From Massilia sp. CF038 (lineage in GTDB: Bacteria > Pseudomonadota > Gammaproteobacteria > Burkholderiales > Burkholderiaceae_D), in NCBI RefSeq assembly GCF_900129765.1, contig NZ_FQWU01000001.1, positions 1,736,001 through 1,800,000 of the forward strand: a DNA stretch of 64,000 nucleotides, given 5' to 3'. The translations under genes and the position numbers were made by a program. The notes beneath the pieces are model-generated. The model worked only from the letters and a program-made list of their open reading frames with translations, was not told where the DNA came from and searched no databases. Shown here piece after piece: positions 43,195 through 52,215 of this stretch (the first letter of the stretch is position 1; every line of letters starts with the position of its first letter).

Positions 43195-44073
43195 ATGACC
43201 GAAGCGAGTATTAAATCCGTCCAGTGCTGCTCTCCAACCGGCCTGCATTCAATGTCGTACAAGGAATGGGGCGCGGCAGACAACCCGAACATTCTCATTT
43301 GCGTGCACGGCGTGACGCGGGTCGGCGACGACTTCGATGCGCTGGCACGCGCGCTGGCGGGCAACTATCGGGTGATCTGTCCCGATGTGGTCGGCCGCGG
43401 CCGCTCGGGCAAGCTGCTCGACCCGCGCCTGTACAGCGTGCCCCAGTATGTTAGCGACATGGTGACCCTGATTGCACGGGTAACGGCGCACAATGCTTCT
43501 GCGCAGATCGACTGGTTCGGCACCTCGATGGGCGGTTTGATCGGCATGGCGCTGGCATCACTGCCGGGCAGTCCGGTGCGCAAACTGGTGCTCAACGACA
43601 TCGGCCCCACGCTCGATCCGGCGGCCTTGCTGCGCATTGGCGATTACATCGGCCAGGAATTGCGCTTCCCGGACTTCGATGCGGCGGCGCGCTTTGTGCG
43701 CGAAGTGTCCCTTTCCTTCGGCGAGCATACCGATGAGCAATGGAACAAGCTGGCCAGCGACGTGCTGCGCCAGCAGCCGGATGGCCAGTGGGTACGCCAT
43801 TACGACATGGGCCTGGCGGTGCCCTTCAAAAATACCACGCCCGAGAGCAGCAAGGCCGACGAGGCCGCGTTGTGGGCGATTTACGATGCGATCCGCTGCC
43901 CGACCTTGCTCATTCGCGGCGCCAATTCCGATCTGCTCTCGCGCGAAACCGCCCAGGCCATGGCCGCGCGCGGACCCAAGGCGCAGTTGATCGAAATTGC
44001 GAACGTGGGCCATGCGCCCACCTTCCTCAACGAAGACCAGATCGCCATCGCACGACAATTCCTGATCGGCTAA
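43195..44073 (+). CDS. Alpha/beta hydrolase
   Basis: A 292-aa hydrolase: HGVTRVGDDFDALA (oxyanion region), the nucleophile elbow WFGTSMGGLIGMAL (Ser about 111), and the catalytic His in NVGHAPTF (about 271). The acid is probably in RGANSDLLSRE. It has no signal peptide. TTGGAGTC precedes the ATG; a TTG at 43165 is less likely. Close relatives in Burkholderiales are annotated as hydrolases without a known substrate. Its position next to bdhA suggests a 3-hydroxybutyrate oligomer or other short ester, but this is a guess. Confidence 0.85.
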   Translation: MTEASIKSVQCCSPTGLHSMSYKEWGAADNPNILICVHGVTRVGDDFDALARALAGNYRVICPDVVGRGRSGKLLDPRLYSVPQYVSDMVTLIARVTAHNASAQIDWFGTSMGGLIGMALASLPGSPVRKLVLNDIGPTLDPAALLRIGDYIGQELRFPDFDAAARFVREVSLSFGEHTDEQWNKLASDVLRQQPDGQWVRHYDMGLAVPFKNTTPESSKADEAALWAIYDAIRCPTLLIRGANSDLLSRETAQAMAARGPKAQLIEIANVGHAPTFLNEDQIAIARQFLIG

Positions 44074-44103
44074 GCGCCGCTCTTTATCAGACACGGAACC
44101 ACC

Positions 44104-44454
44104 ATGGAAATTACAAGACTGCACGTAGGAAAACGCTTATCGGAAGTGGCCATTCATAACGGCACGGTGTACCTGGCCGGCCAGATCGCCGAAGACACCA
44201 GTGCCGACATTGAAGGGCAGATGCGCGAAGTGCTGGGCCACGTCGACCGTTTGCTGGCCGAGGCCGGCAGCGACAAAAGTTGCATCTTAATGTGCCAGAT
44301 TTTTATTGCCGACATGGCCCACTTTGCCGGCATGAATGTGGTGTGGGATGACTGGGTCGCATCGGGCCACACGCCGCCGCGCGCCACCGTCGAATCGAAG
44401 CTGGCCGATCCGGCCTGCCTGGTCGAAGTCATCGTCACCGCCGCCTTGCGCTAG
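44104..44454 (+). CDS. RidA (YjgF/YER057c/UK114) family protein
   Basis: A 116-aa protein of the RidA family. The founding member breaks down reactive enamine/imine intermediates from pyridoxal-dependent enzymes. The Arg in TPPRATVESKLADPACLVEV is the carboxylate-binding residue, and the following Glu-Val stretch is conserved, so deaminase activity is plausible. The subgroup cannot be told by eye. It lies 30 bp after the hydrolase and 7 bp before relA, so the three may be co-transcribed. Confidence 0.87.
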   Translation: MEITRLHVGKRLSEVAIHNGTVYLAGQIAEDTSADIEGQMREVLGHVDRLLAEAGSDKSCILMCQIFIADMAHFAGMNVVWDDWVASGHTPPRATVESKLADPACLVEVIVTAALR

Positions 44455-44461
44455 CCACGGT

Positions 44462-46702
44462 ATGGTTTCCATTGCCGCGCTGGGGAGCGCGACCAGTCAG
44501 CTGGTCCAGGGGCTGGGCGCCGAAGATGCCGCCCGGGTCGAGGCTGCGCTTGACTACGCGAGCCAGGCTTACCAGGACAAGGTCTGTACCTCGGGCCAGA
44601 ACGCGCTCGACTTCGCCGTCGGCGTGGCCGGCACGCTAGCCTTTTTGCGCACTGACGCCGAAACCCGCATCGCCGGGCTGATGTTCGAGCTCACCGTCCT
44701 CGACCCCAAGGCAGTACTGGGACTGGAGGCGCGGGTAGGCAAGGAAGCGACCGATCTGGTGACTGGCGTGCGCCAGCTGATTCGCCTGCGCGACATGACG
44801 GTCGGTAAAGAGACGGCAGGGCGCGGCAAGAACGCGGCCCAGCAAGCCGTGGCCCAGGTCGAAACGCTGCGCAAGATGCTGCTGGCCATGGCCAGCGACA
44901 TGCGCGTGGTGCTGGTGCGGCTGGCATCGTGCGTGACCACGCTGCGCTATTTTGCCGACCTGAAGCTGTTTAACGACCTGACCCAGGCTTATGGGCGCGA
45001 AACGCTGGAGCTGTACGCGCCGCTGGCCAACCGATTGGGGATCTGGCAGCTCAAGTGGGAGCTGGAAGACTTGTCGTTCCGCTTCATCGAACCGGACACC
45101 TACAAGCGCATCGCCAAGATGCTCGAAGAAAAGCGCATGATGCGCGAAGGCTTTGTGCAGACCTCGATCGAGCGTTTGCAGCGCGAACTGGCCGAGGCGG
45201 GCATCAAGGCGGAGGTATTTGGCCGGCCCAAGCACATCTACAGCATCTGGAACAAGATGCGCGGCAAGGAGCTCGATTTCTCGGAGCTGTATGACGTACG
45301 CGCCTTCCGCGTGATTGTGGCTGATGACAAAACCTGCTACACGGTGCTGGGCGTGGTGCACAATATCTGGACCCCGATTCCGAAAGAGTTCGACGATTAC
45401 ATTTCGCGGCCCAAACCAAACGGCTACCAGTCGCTGCACACCGTGGTGATGGCCGAAGACGGGCGGCCGCTGGAAGTGCAGATCCGCACCCAGGAAATGC
45501 ACAATTTTGCCGAATACGGGATTGCGGCCCACTGGCGTTACAAGGAAGAAGGCGGTTCCAACTTCAAGGGCCAGAAGTACGACGAAAAGATCGCCTGGCT
45601 GCGCCAGCTGCTGGCCTGGAAAACCGACGTGGCCGACGCCGTCGTCAGTCAGGAAGAAACCCAGCGCGAATGGGTGGAGAAGCTCAAGTCCGCATCCCTG
45701 GACGACCGCATCTTCGTGCTGACGCCGCAGGCGCGCGTGCTGGAGCTGCCGGTGGGCGCGACGCCGATCGACTTTGCCTACCACCTGCACAGTGAAGTGG
45801 GGCACCGCTGCCGTGGCGCGCGTGTGGACGGCGTGATGGTGCCGCTCAATACACCACTGAAAAGTGGCCAGACCTGCGAGATCATTACCGCCAAGGGCGC
45901 GCCCGGTACCGCTGGTCCGTCGCGCGACTGGCTTGGCGCCGGCTATACGGTCAGCACCCGCACCCGCTCCAAGGTGCGCGCCTGGTTCCATGCCATCGAC
46001 CTGGAAGAAACGCTGGCCCATGGCCGCGCAATGGTGGAAAAATCGCTGCAGCGCGAAGGCAAGACGGCGGTGAATCTGGAATCGCTGGCGCACAAGCTGG
46101 GCTTTGCCAAGGTGGACGATCTGTTCATCTCGGTCGGCAAGGAAGAATTCAGCCTGCGCCACGTGGAGCAGGCGCTGCACGATACCGGTGAAGTGGCGCC
46201 CGTGGAAGACGCGGCCGTGGTCAACAAGAGCCGGGCGTCCAGCGTGGAGCAGGGCGCCAAGTCGGGTGTGCTGGTCGTGGGCACCGATGGCTTGATGACG
46301 GCGCTGGCCAAGTGCTGCAAGCCGGCGCCGCCGGACGGCATCGTCGGTTTTGTCACGCGCGGCAAAGGGGTGTCGATTCATCGCGCCACCTGCAAGAATT
46401 TTGCCGAGATGCGGGCCAAGGCACCCGAGCGCGTGATTCATACCGACTGGGGGCGTACCGGGCAGGATACGGTGTATCCGGTTGATTTGTTTATTCTGGC
46501 GGGCGACCGTCAGGGTCTGCTGCGCGATATCTCTGAAGTTTTTTCGCGCGAAAAGATCAATGTGATCGGCGTGAATACGCAAAGTGCGAAGGGGCAGGCG
46601 CGCATGACCTTTACGGCCGAAATTGGATCGACCGCGCAGCTGCAGAAGGCCCTGCTGGCGATCATGGAAGTGACGGGCGTGCAGGAGGCGAGGCGACAAT
46701 GA
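44462..46702 (+). CDS. relA: GTP pyrophosphokinase RelA
   Basis: A 746-aa stringent-response enzyme that makes (p)ppGpp on stalled ribosomes. The N-terminal hydrolase domain is degenerate: where active enzymes have an HD pair, it reads RIAGLMFELTVLD. So it cannot degrade (p)ppGpp. The synthetase domain has GRPKHIYSIWNKMRGKELDF, ELYDVRAFRVIV and the acidic EFDD motif (about 309) typical of monofunctional RelA. Then come TGS (about 418-480), a zinc-finger region (KCCKPAPPDGIVGFVTRGKG) and ACT (about 670-746). Length matches E. coli RelA (744). The start at 44462 has no strong ribosome site, which may keep levels low. Confidence 0.96.
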   Translation: MVSIAALGSATSQLVQGLGAEDAARVEAALDYASQAYQDKVCTSGQNALDFAVGVAGTLAFLRTDAETRIAGLMFELTVLDPKAVLGLEARVGKEATDLVTGVRQLIRLRDMTVGKETAGRGKNAAQQAVAQVETLRKMLLAMASDMRVVLVRLASCVTTLRYFADLKLFNDLTQAYGRETLELYAPLANRLGIWQLKWELEDLSFRFIEPDTYKRIAKMLEEKRMMREGFVQTSIERLQRELAEAGIKAEVFGRPKHIYSIWNKMRGKELDFSELYDVRAFRVIVADDKTCYTVLGVVHNIWTPIPKEFDDYISRPKPNGYQSLHTVVMAEDGRPLEVQIRTQEMHNFAEYGIAAHWRYKEEGGSNFKGQKYDEKIAWLRQLLAWKTDVADAVVSQEETQREWVEKLKSASLDDRIFVLTPQARVLELPVGATPIDFAYHLHSEVGHRCRGARVDGVMVPLNTPLKSGQTCEIITAKGAPGTAGPSRDWLGAGYTVSTRTRSKVRAWFHAIDLEETLAHGRAMVEKSLQREGKTAVNLESLAHKLGFAKVDDLFISVGKEEFSLRHVEQALHDTGEVAPVEDAAVVNKSRASSVEQGAKSGVLVVGTDGLMTALAKCCKPAPPDGIVGFVTRGKGVSIHRATCKNFAEMRAKAPERVIHTDWGRTGQDTVYPVDLFILAGDRQGLLRDISEVFSREKINVIGVNTQSAKGQARMTFTAEIGSTAQLQKALLAIMEVTGVQEARRQ

Positions 46703-46710
46703 CTGAGCCG

Positions 46711-46826
46711 AGGTGGTATGGGTCCCCGCCTGCGCGAGGACGATGTAGTGGTTTTCCGTCGTTCGCATCCCCTCGGTTGCGCGCCAGTGTTACATCGCCC
46801 TCGCGCAGGCGGGGGCCTATGGCACC
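46711..46826. repeat. Dispersed GC-rich repeat pair, outward orientation (GCAGG type)
   Basis: Two repeat units occur in the opposite order from the other copies: GTCCCCGCCTGCGCGAGGAC (within 46716-46746) and, 44 bp on, CATCGCCCTCGCGCAGGCGG (within 46791-46826). They are still complementary to each other. The core has CGCGCAGG instead of CGCGAAGG, defining a second subtype. They fill the 142-bp gap between relA and the permease gene, so the permease probably needs its own promoter here, but none is clear. Confidence 0.8.
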
Positions 46827-46844
46827 GATGCTCAGCCTCCAACA

Positions 46845-47642
46845 ATGAACAGCTTCCTCACCACCAAACCCTCGCGCTGGGGCCCGCTCCTGTGGCGCTA
46901 CCTGGCCAGCTGGTGGTATTTGACCCACCTGGGCGCCATCGCCATCGTGATGGCATTCTCGCCGTCCACCTACAACCGGCGCAACCGGATCGCCACGTCC
47001 CACTACATCTACACCAGCACCTGGCAAGTGCTGCCCTGGTTCACACTGCTGTCAGCACTGGTCAGCCTGGTCATCATCCGCATCGTGGTGGTCACGGCGC
47101 GCAGTTACGGTTTGTCCGCCTATGCCCTTGAAATGGTGGTGCGCGTGCTGGTGCTGGAACTGATCCCCCTCACTGCCGCCATGTTTGTGGCCTTGCGCGC
47201 CGGCCTGGCCTTCAACGCCGGCGACGCGCTGGCCGTTGCCGCTGCCGCCTCGCCGGACCGATCGCGCGAAGCGCAGAACCGCTTGCGCGCCGATCTGGTT
47301 CCGCAAGTGATTTCAAATGCGTTCGCGGTCCTGAGCCTGGCCATGGTCAGCAGCGTGATCGTGCTGGTGCTGGCCTACATCAGCGTGTACGGCGGCTCGC
47401 CATGGGGCCTGGTCGACTACACGCGCACGGTCGGCCGCATCTTCGACCCGGTGGTAACCACCGGCTTCGCGCTCAAGACCATCTTGTTTGGGCTGGCGGT
47501 GGCGGTGATTCCAACCGCAGCCATCCTGGAAACCCACCGTACCGGCCTGCGTCCTACGTCGACCGTGCAGCCAGGCGCGGTGCGTTTGCTGTTTGTGCTG
47601 CTGGTGATCGAGGCGGCCTCGCTGGCCGTCAAATACATTTGA
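46845..47642 (+). CDS. MlaE-type ABC transporter permease
   Basis: A 265-aa permease of the MlaE family, part of MCE systems that move phospholipids between membranes. About five to six helices (VLPWFTLLSALVSLVIIRI, VVRVLVLELIPLTAAMFVAL, VISNAFAVLSLAMVSSVIVL). Family features are the GLAFN position after the E-L-x-P-L helix and the C-terminal PGAVRLLFVLLVIEAAS. It is more divergent than housekeeping MlaE. The MCE protein follows 13 bp on, but no ATPase gene is upstream or downstream, which is odd. Confidence 0.83.
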   Translation: MNSFLTTKPSRWGPLLWRYLASWWYLTHLGAIAIVMAFSPSTYNRRNRIATSHYIYTSTWQVLPWFTLLSALVSLVIIRIVVVTARSYGLSAYALEMVVRVLVLELIPLTAAMFVALRAGLAFNAGDALAVAAAASPDRSREAQNRLRADLVPQVISNAFAVLSLAMVSSVIVLVLAYISVYGGSPWGLVDYTRTVGRIFDPVVTTGFALKTILFGLAVAVIPTAAILETHRTGLRPTSTVQPGAVRLLFVLLVIEAASLAVKYI

Positions 47643-47655
47643 ACAGGAAGTGTCC

Positions 47656-48591
47656 ATGACTGAAGCCGATCTGCCGTCCGAACCGGTAGCCCATGTCGAG
47701 ACCAAGGCGGTCATTCTGCTGGTGCTGATGGCGGCCCTGATTGCCGCGTTCCTGCTGTACGTGATGTATGCGCGGGGTGTGTTCGAGAGCACCCAGCGCC
47801 TGGTGCTCATCGCTGACAATTCCGAAGGCGTCATTCCCGGCATGGACATGACGTTCTCGGGTTTTCCGATCGGGCGCGTGCAGCGCGTCGAGCTGGCCGC
47901 AGACGGCAAGGCGCGCATTCTGGTCGACGTGCCGCGCAAGGACGCCAAATGGCTGCGCCAGTCGAGCGTGTTCACGATGGAAAAGAGCATGGTGGGCGAG
48001 ACGCGCATTCGCGCCTACTCGGGCATCCTGACCGATCCGCCTTTGGAAGATAATGCCTCGCGCACGGTACTTGCGGGCGATACCGCAGCCGAGATTCCCA
48101 AGCTGGTGGCGAGTGCCCGCGCCTTGCTGGAAAATCTGGACAACATGACGCGCAGCGACTCGTCCATCAACAACAGCCTGGCCAATATCGAAGCTGCCAC
48201 TGGCCGCTTCGGCGGCAAATACGGTTTGCTGGGCGGTGCGCTGGGCAGCGAGGCGGAAGCGCGCAAGCTGCTGCAAACGCTGGAGCATGTCGATGCCCTG
48301 ATTCTGAAAGCGGACCGGCGCGTGTTTGGCAAAGAAGGCGTGATGGACGACGCGCAGGCGGCCATTCGCCAGTTGAATGTGGTGCTCAAGGATGCCAGCG
48401 CCAGTCTGAAAAAGGTGGACGCGGTGCTGGTGGAGGCGCAAGCCGTGGCAGGTAACGCCAACAAGGCCACCAAGGACCTGAGCGTGCTGCGCGCCGAAGT
48501 GGACGCCAGCTTGCGCAAGGTGACGCGCCTGATCGATGAAATCAACCGCAAGTGGCCCTTTGCCAGTGAAACGGAGCTCAAGCTGCCATGA
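47656..48591 (+). CDS. MlaD/MCE-domain protein
   Basis: A 311-aa periplasmic lipid-binding protein anchored by one N-terminal helix (VILLVLMAALIAAFLLYVMY). The MCE domain covers about residues 50-125 (NSEGVIPGMDMTFSGFPIGR is the family start), followed by a long alpha-helical stretch that may build a tunnel. AGGAAG precedes the ATG; a GTG lies 6 nt earlier. It is coupled to the permease and to the following lipoprotein gene (4-bp overlap), a typical permease-MCE-lipoprotein trio. Confidence 0.88.
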   Translation: MTEADLPSEPVAHVETKAVILLVLMAALIAAFLLYVMYARGVFESTQRLVLIADNSEGVIPGMDMTFSGFPIGRVQRVELAADGKARILVDVPRKDAKWLRQSSVFTMEKSMVGETRIRAYSGILTDPPLEDNASRTVLAGDTAAEIPKLVASARALLENLDNMTRSDSSINNSLANIEAATGRFGGKYGLLGGALGSEAEARKLLQTLEHVDALILKADRRVFGKEGVMDDAQAAIRQLNVVLKDASASLKKVDAVLVEAQAVAGNANKATKDLSVLRAEVDASLRKVTRLIDEINRKWPFASETELKLP

Positions 48592-49226
48592 AGACCCTGA
48601 CCACACTATGCGTGCTGGCGGCGCTGCTTGCCGCATGTGGCAATCAACCGCCGCAGCCGGACTGGAAGGCCAACGCCGGCTCCGCCCTGGGCGCCTACAG
48701 CGACGCTTACCTGAAGGGCGACAGTGCCATCGCGGCCACCGAGTTTGCCCGCGCGCGCAGCGAAGTAGCCAGTACCGGCCGTCCCGATCTGGTCGCACAC
48801 GCAGAACTTGTGGCCTGTGCCACGCGCGTGGCCAGCCTGGAGTTTGACGATTGCCCGCGCTTTGCAGCACTGGCCCAGGATGCCACGCCAGCCGAGCGGG
48901 CTTACGCCAGCTATCTGGGCGGCCAATGGCAGGGCTTGGATGTGGCGCTGCTGCCGGAACAGCACCGTGCCGTCGCCCAGGGCAAAGGGACGCTGGCGGC
49001 CATCGCCGATCCGCTGGCGCGCCTGGTGGCAGCAGGTGTGTTGATGCGCACCGAGCGCATTACGCCGCCCGACATCGCCGTCGCCACGGACACGGCGTCC
49101 GGTCAGGGCTGGCGCCGCCCGTTGCTGGTATGGCTCGGGATCTCGCTGAAGCGCGCCCAGGCGGCGGGTGACAGTGACGGGGCCGCGCGCCTGCAGCGCC
49201 GCATCGATATTGCGAGCGCGCCGTGA
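48588..49226 (+). CDS. Putative lipoprotein of the MCE operon
   Basis: A 212-aa protein with lipoprotein signal TLCVLAALLAAC (lipobox LAAC, Cys about 17). The rest is Ala-rich and helical (AYSDAYLKGDSAIAATEFARA) with no domain I recognise; tetratricopeptide-like repeats are possible. Its ATG overlaps the MCE gene stop (ATGA), so it belongs to the transporter. It might be the outer-membrane partner that MCE systems often have, but this is inference. Confidence 0.75.
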   Translation: MKTLTTLCVLAALLAACGNQPPQPDWKANAGSALGAYSDAYLKGDSAIAATEFARARSEVASTGRPDLVAHAELVACATRVASLEFDDCPRFAALAQDATPAERAYASYLGGQWQGLDVALLPEQHRAVAQGKGTLAAIADPLARLVAAGVLMRTERITPPDIAVATDTASGQGWRRPLLVWLGISLKRAQAAGDSDGAARLQRRIDIASAP

Positions 49227-49260
49227 CGCGGCAGCTGGTTGCTGTTTTTGGATGAGCCCT

Positions 49261-49790
49261 GTGGCCCTTGCGCAAGCTTGCTGGATGGACCTGTCGCATG
49301 TGCACGGAGACCTAAAAACATCGTCCTCGCGCAGGCGGGGACCCAAGGCACGCGCGCGCTGAGGTATTGCTTGCGTGGAATGGGTCCCCGCCTGCGCGAG
49401 GACGATGCAGGCTGACTGTTCCTGCGGTCCATGACGCTCGTGGCCCGTGCGCAAGCTGCTGGGTGGACCTGTCGCATGTGCACGGAGACCTAAAAACATC
49501 GTCCTCGCGCAGGCTGAACTGCTCCTGCGGTCCATGACGCTCGTGGCCCGTGCGCAAGCTGCTGGATGGACCTGTCGCATGTGCACGGAGACCTAAAAAC
49601 ATCGTCCTCGCGCAGGCGGGGACCCAAGGCACGCGCGCGCTGAGGTATTGCTTGCGTGGGATGGGTCCCGAGTCGTCGGACCGCCGCCTGCGCGAGGACG
49701 ATGCAGGCTGAACCGCTCCTGCGGTTGACGCTCGCTGCCAGTGCGCAAGCGTGCTGGAGCCGCAGGTGACCCACATGTAAGCCGAGACCA
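49261..49790. repeat. Tandem composite repeat array (three copies plus a decayed fourth)
   Basis: The gap of 577 bp between the lipoprotein and methyltransferase genes is filled by direct repeats. Copies begin at 49261, 49440 and 49543, each opening GTGGCCC(G/T)TGCGCAAGCT and containing CTGTCGCATGTGCACGGAGA plus CTAAAAACATCGTCCTCGCG. Copies 1 and 3 (about 179 and 190 bp) then include a full GCAGG-type inverted repeat. Copy 2 (103 bp) lacks the palindrome's inner part, as if lost between two GCAGG direct repeats. Copy 3 has a small insertion (GAGTCGTCGGACC) in one arm. A degenerate fourth part runs to about 49790. No open reading frame is credible here. Confidence 0.85.
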
Positions 49791-49803
49791 ACTGCCTGGC
49801 GCG

Positions 49804-50622
49804 TTAGTGTCGCACGGCGCTGACGTCGAGATACTCGGCATTGACGAGCGTGCTGCCATCGGTGGCCTCGTTGTTGCTGGCCCATAGCGCGGCCAGGTCC
49901 TTGCGCAGATTGTCCTTCGATTCGCCTTCCAGCGCGGCCAGCGCGCGCACCGTGGGGCCGTAATACGTGAAGAAGAATTCGGCTACCTCGGCCGGCGGGA
50001 AGGGGTAATGCATGGGGTAGGTCTTGCGCACCAGCGACAGGCTGCGCGTGCCGGCGCCCAGCCGTTCGCGCACAGTGTCTTCGTCGCCCCATTTGAGCGG
50101 TGACACCATCAGCGGCGAAGGCGGCACGTAGCCGGCGATGGTTTTGAACATCTGGCCGACGTGGCCCTGCGGGGTCCAGTTGGCCATGGCAATGCGTCCG
50201 CCGGGTTCGCACACGCGCAGCAGTTCGGCGGCCACCAGGTCCGGGCGCGGTGCGAACATGGCGCCAATCAGGCTGACCACCAGATTGAAACTGGCGTCGG
50301 GGTAGGGCAGTTGTTCGGCATCGCCCTCGGCGAAGGTGACCTGCACCCCTTCGCGCGCGGCCCGCTCGCGCGCGTGCGCAATGAGGTTCGAGGCAATGTC
50401 CACACCAGTGACCTGGGCGCCCGCGCGGGCGGCGGGGATGGCGATTTGCCCGGCGCCACAGCCCACATCGAGCATGCGCACACCTGGTCCGGCTTCCAGA
50501 CGCTGCAACCAGGCCAGTGCGCCCGGTTCGAGGTAGCCGGCGAAATGCGCGTAGTCCCCGGACATCCAGGTGGCTTTCAGCCGCGTTTTAAGCGTTTCCA
50601 TTTCAGGTGTCATGGTGGGCAT
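49804..50622 (-). CDS. Class I SAM-dependent methyltransferase
   Basis: A 272-aa methyltransferase of the UbiE/Methyltransf_11 type. Motif I is [20 protein letters not shown] (about 52-70), followed by [37 protein letters not shown] (motifs II/III) and the [20 protein letters not shown] strand typical of small-molecule methyltransferases. AGGAG stands 7 nt before the ATG. An in-frame ORF reaching 51219 runs antisense over the next gene and is not used. The substrate is unknown. Confidence 0.87.
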   Translation of the reverse strand: MPTMTPEMETLKTRLKATWMSGDYAHFAGYLEPGALAWLQRLEAGPGVRMLDVGCGAGQIAIPAARAGAQVTGVDIASNLIAHARERAAREGVQVTFAEGDAEQLPYPDASFNLVVSLIGAMFAPRPDLVAAELLRVCEPGGRIAMANWTPQGHVGQMFKTIAGYVPPSPLMVSPLKWGDEDTVRERLGAGTRSLSLVRKTYPMHYPFPPAEVAEFFFTYYGPTVRALAALEGESKDNLRKDLAALWASNNEATDGSTLVNAEYLDVSAVRH

Positions 50623-50728
50623 GTCGTTCTCCTGGTGGCTTGAGAAGTAGACAAGATTGCGCTTGACTGGTTCCGCTGTCCAGTACATTATCGGCTTGTT
50701 TTCTTGCAGCAATTCTTTGAAAGTCGCG

Positions 50729-51229
50729 ATGGAACCGATCATTCTGCCCGTCCCCAAAAAGCTGTTCACCACCATGCTCATCGGGTGTGCGATCGTGATA
50801 CTGGCGCCCCTGCGCCTGTTGTTCAGTCCCTTGCCAGGGGCGACCACGGTGGCGATCGTGGGCATTGTGTTCATTGCAGCCGGCGCCATCTTTTTTGTCA
50901 TCAAGCTCAATTCGTCGGCGCCCATGCTGGTCATTGACAGCACCGGCGTCACCGACAACGCCAGCGCCGTCAGTGCCGGCTTCTTGCACTGGCACGAAAT
51001 CAGCAGGGTGGAAATCAAGCACTTTCTTGGAAACGATTTTCTTTGTTTCCATCTGGTCGAGCCGGAGGCGATGCTGGCGCGCATGAATCCCCTCAAACGG
51101 GTGCTCATGCGCATCAATGCGCGCTGCTTTGGGGCGGCCCATGTCAACTTGCCGATGCGCTCGCTAGAAATTGCCCCCGGTGTACTGATGGCCAACCTGC
51201 AGGGGTGGATTGACGCCAACCGGGGCTAG
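50729..51229 (+). CDS. Small membrane protein, STM3941-like
   Basis: A 166-aa protein with two membrane segments ([20 protein letters not shown] and [19 protein letters not shown]) and a soluble C-terminal part that begins [20 protein letters not shown] and includes [11 protein letters not shown]. This layout is that of the STM3941 family, of unknown function, where the tail resembles a PH-like domain. The ATG at 50729 follows a weak ribosome site. It is divergent from the methyltransferase and converges on the flavoprotein gene (4-bp overlap at the 3' end). Confidence 0.72.
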   Translation: MEPIILPVPKKLFTTMLIGCAIVILAPLRLLFSPLPGATTVAIVGIVFIAAGAIFFVIKLNSSAPMLVIDSTGVTDNASAVSAGFLHWHEISRVEIKHFLGNDFLCFHLVEPEAMLARMNPLKRVLMRINARCFGAAHVNLPMRSLEIAPGVLMANLQGWIDANRG

Positions 51230-52137
51230 GTCCGGTAACGCGGCGGCAGACGGTTGTGGATGCGGGTGGCGGCCACGGCAGCCTGGCCGGCAGCCACGCT
51301 GATCTGATTGAGGCCGCGTGTAACGTCGCCCACCGCGTACAAGCCAGGCACGGAGGTCTGCTGATGCTTGTCGACGAGTAGCTCCTTGCAGTCAGCCATT
51401 TCCGCTCCCAGCGCGGCGGCCAGGTCGGAACGTGCCGTCTCGCCCAGCATCGGGTAGACCACATCGGCGTGGTGGTCCTCGCCGTCTTCGGTGTGCATGA
51501 CCGGCTTCATGCTGTCGGTCATGCCGATGCCTTTAAGTGGGGAAAGCACGTAACGCACCCCGGCTTGTTCCAGCTGGGCGCGCTGACCCGCGTCCAGATG
51601 CGCATCGGCCCCCCGCTCGAACAGGGTGACACTGGTGGAAAATGTGCGCATGAAAAGGGCGTGCCCCACTGGATTGGTGGCCGAACTGACCACGGCAATG
51701 CGCTTGTCGAGTACATCGTACCCATCGCACACCGGACACAGGCGTACGGCGCCGCTGGCTACGGCTTCGTGCCAGTTCTCGATGGGCAGGCCGGCGTCGG
51801 CGATGCCACTGGCCAATAGAACTGTGCGTGCGAGCAATTGCTGTTCTCCCATCGTCGCTACGAACAGGTCATTTTCGAGTCGGACATCCGTGATTTCGCC
51901 CTCGGTCACGCTGCCTTCGTATTTGCCCAGCTGGCAGCGCAGATTCTCAAGCAGCTGCTTGCCCTGAATCCCATCCGGGAAGCCGGGAAAGTTGTGCGTG
52001 ACAGGAATCAATTGAAGGCGGCTATGCCCTTTGTCGACCAGGATAATGTCGCGCCGGAAGCGGCGCAGATAAATGGCGGCAGTCAGGCCGCCAGGGCCGC
52101 CACCGATGATCAGGGTGTCATAGATGTGTGTATCCAT
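51226..52137 (-). CDS. Thioredoxin-reductase-like FAD/NAD(P)-dependent oxidoreductase
   Basis: A 303-aa flavoprotein of the thioredoxin reductase class. The FAD site [16 protein letters not shown] is near the N-terminus, the redox CxxC (CPVCDGYD, about 133-140) is kept, and [14 protein letters not shown] ends the FAD domain. The NAD(P)-binding region ([20 protein letters not shown]) is atypical: a GxGxxA/G pattern is replaced by SSATNP. So the nucleotide preference or even use is uncertain. No thioredoxin gene is adjacent. The ATG at 52137 gives the expected length; the upstream codons to 52215 are not conserved-looking. Confidence 0.85.
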   Translation of the reverse strand: MDTHIYDTLIIGGGPGGLTAAIYLRRFRRDIILVDKGHSRLQLIPVTHNFPGFPDGIQGKQLLENLRCQLGKYEGSVTEGEITDVRLENDLFVATMGEQQLLARTVLLASGIADAGLPIENWHEAVASGAVRLCPVCDGYDVLDKRIAVVSSATNPVGHALFMRTFSTSVTLFERGADAHLDAGQRAQLEQAGVRYVLSPLKGIGMTDSMKPVMHTEDGEDHHADVVYPMLGETARSDLAAALGAEMADCKELLVDKHQQTSVPGLYAVGDVTRGLNQISVAAGQAAVAATRIHNRLPPRYRT

Positions 52138-52215
52138 GCACAGATTGTCAAAGTGCCGGGCAGTCGCGGCAATCGGTGCGCGTGCCGCGTCCAGGTAAGA
52201 CGGGGCCCACAGCAA

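Noticed and set aside
49261-49790. CRISPR array
   Set aside because: Repeats are long, irregularly spaced (179 and 103 bp) and contain palindromic REP units; there are no unique spacers of constant length and no cas genes.
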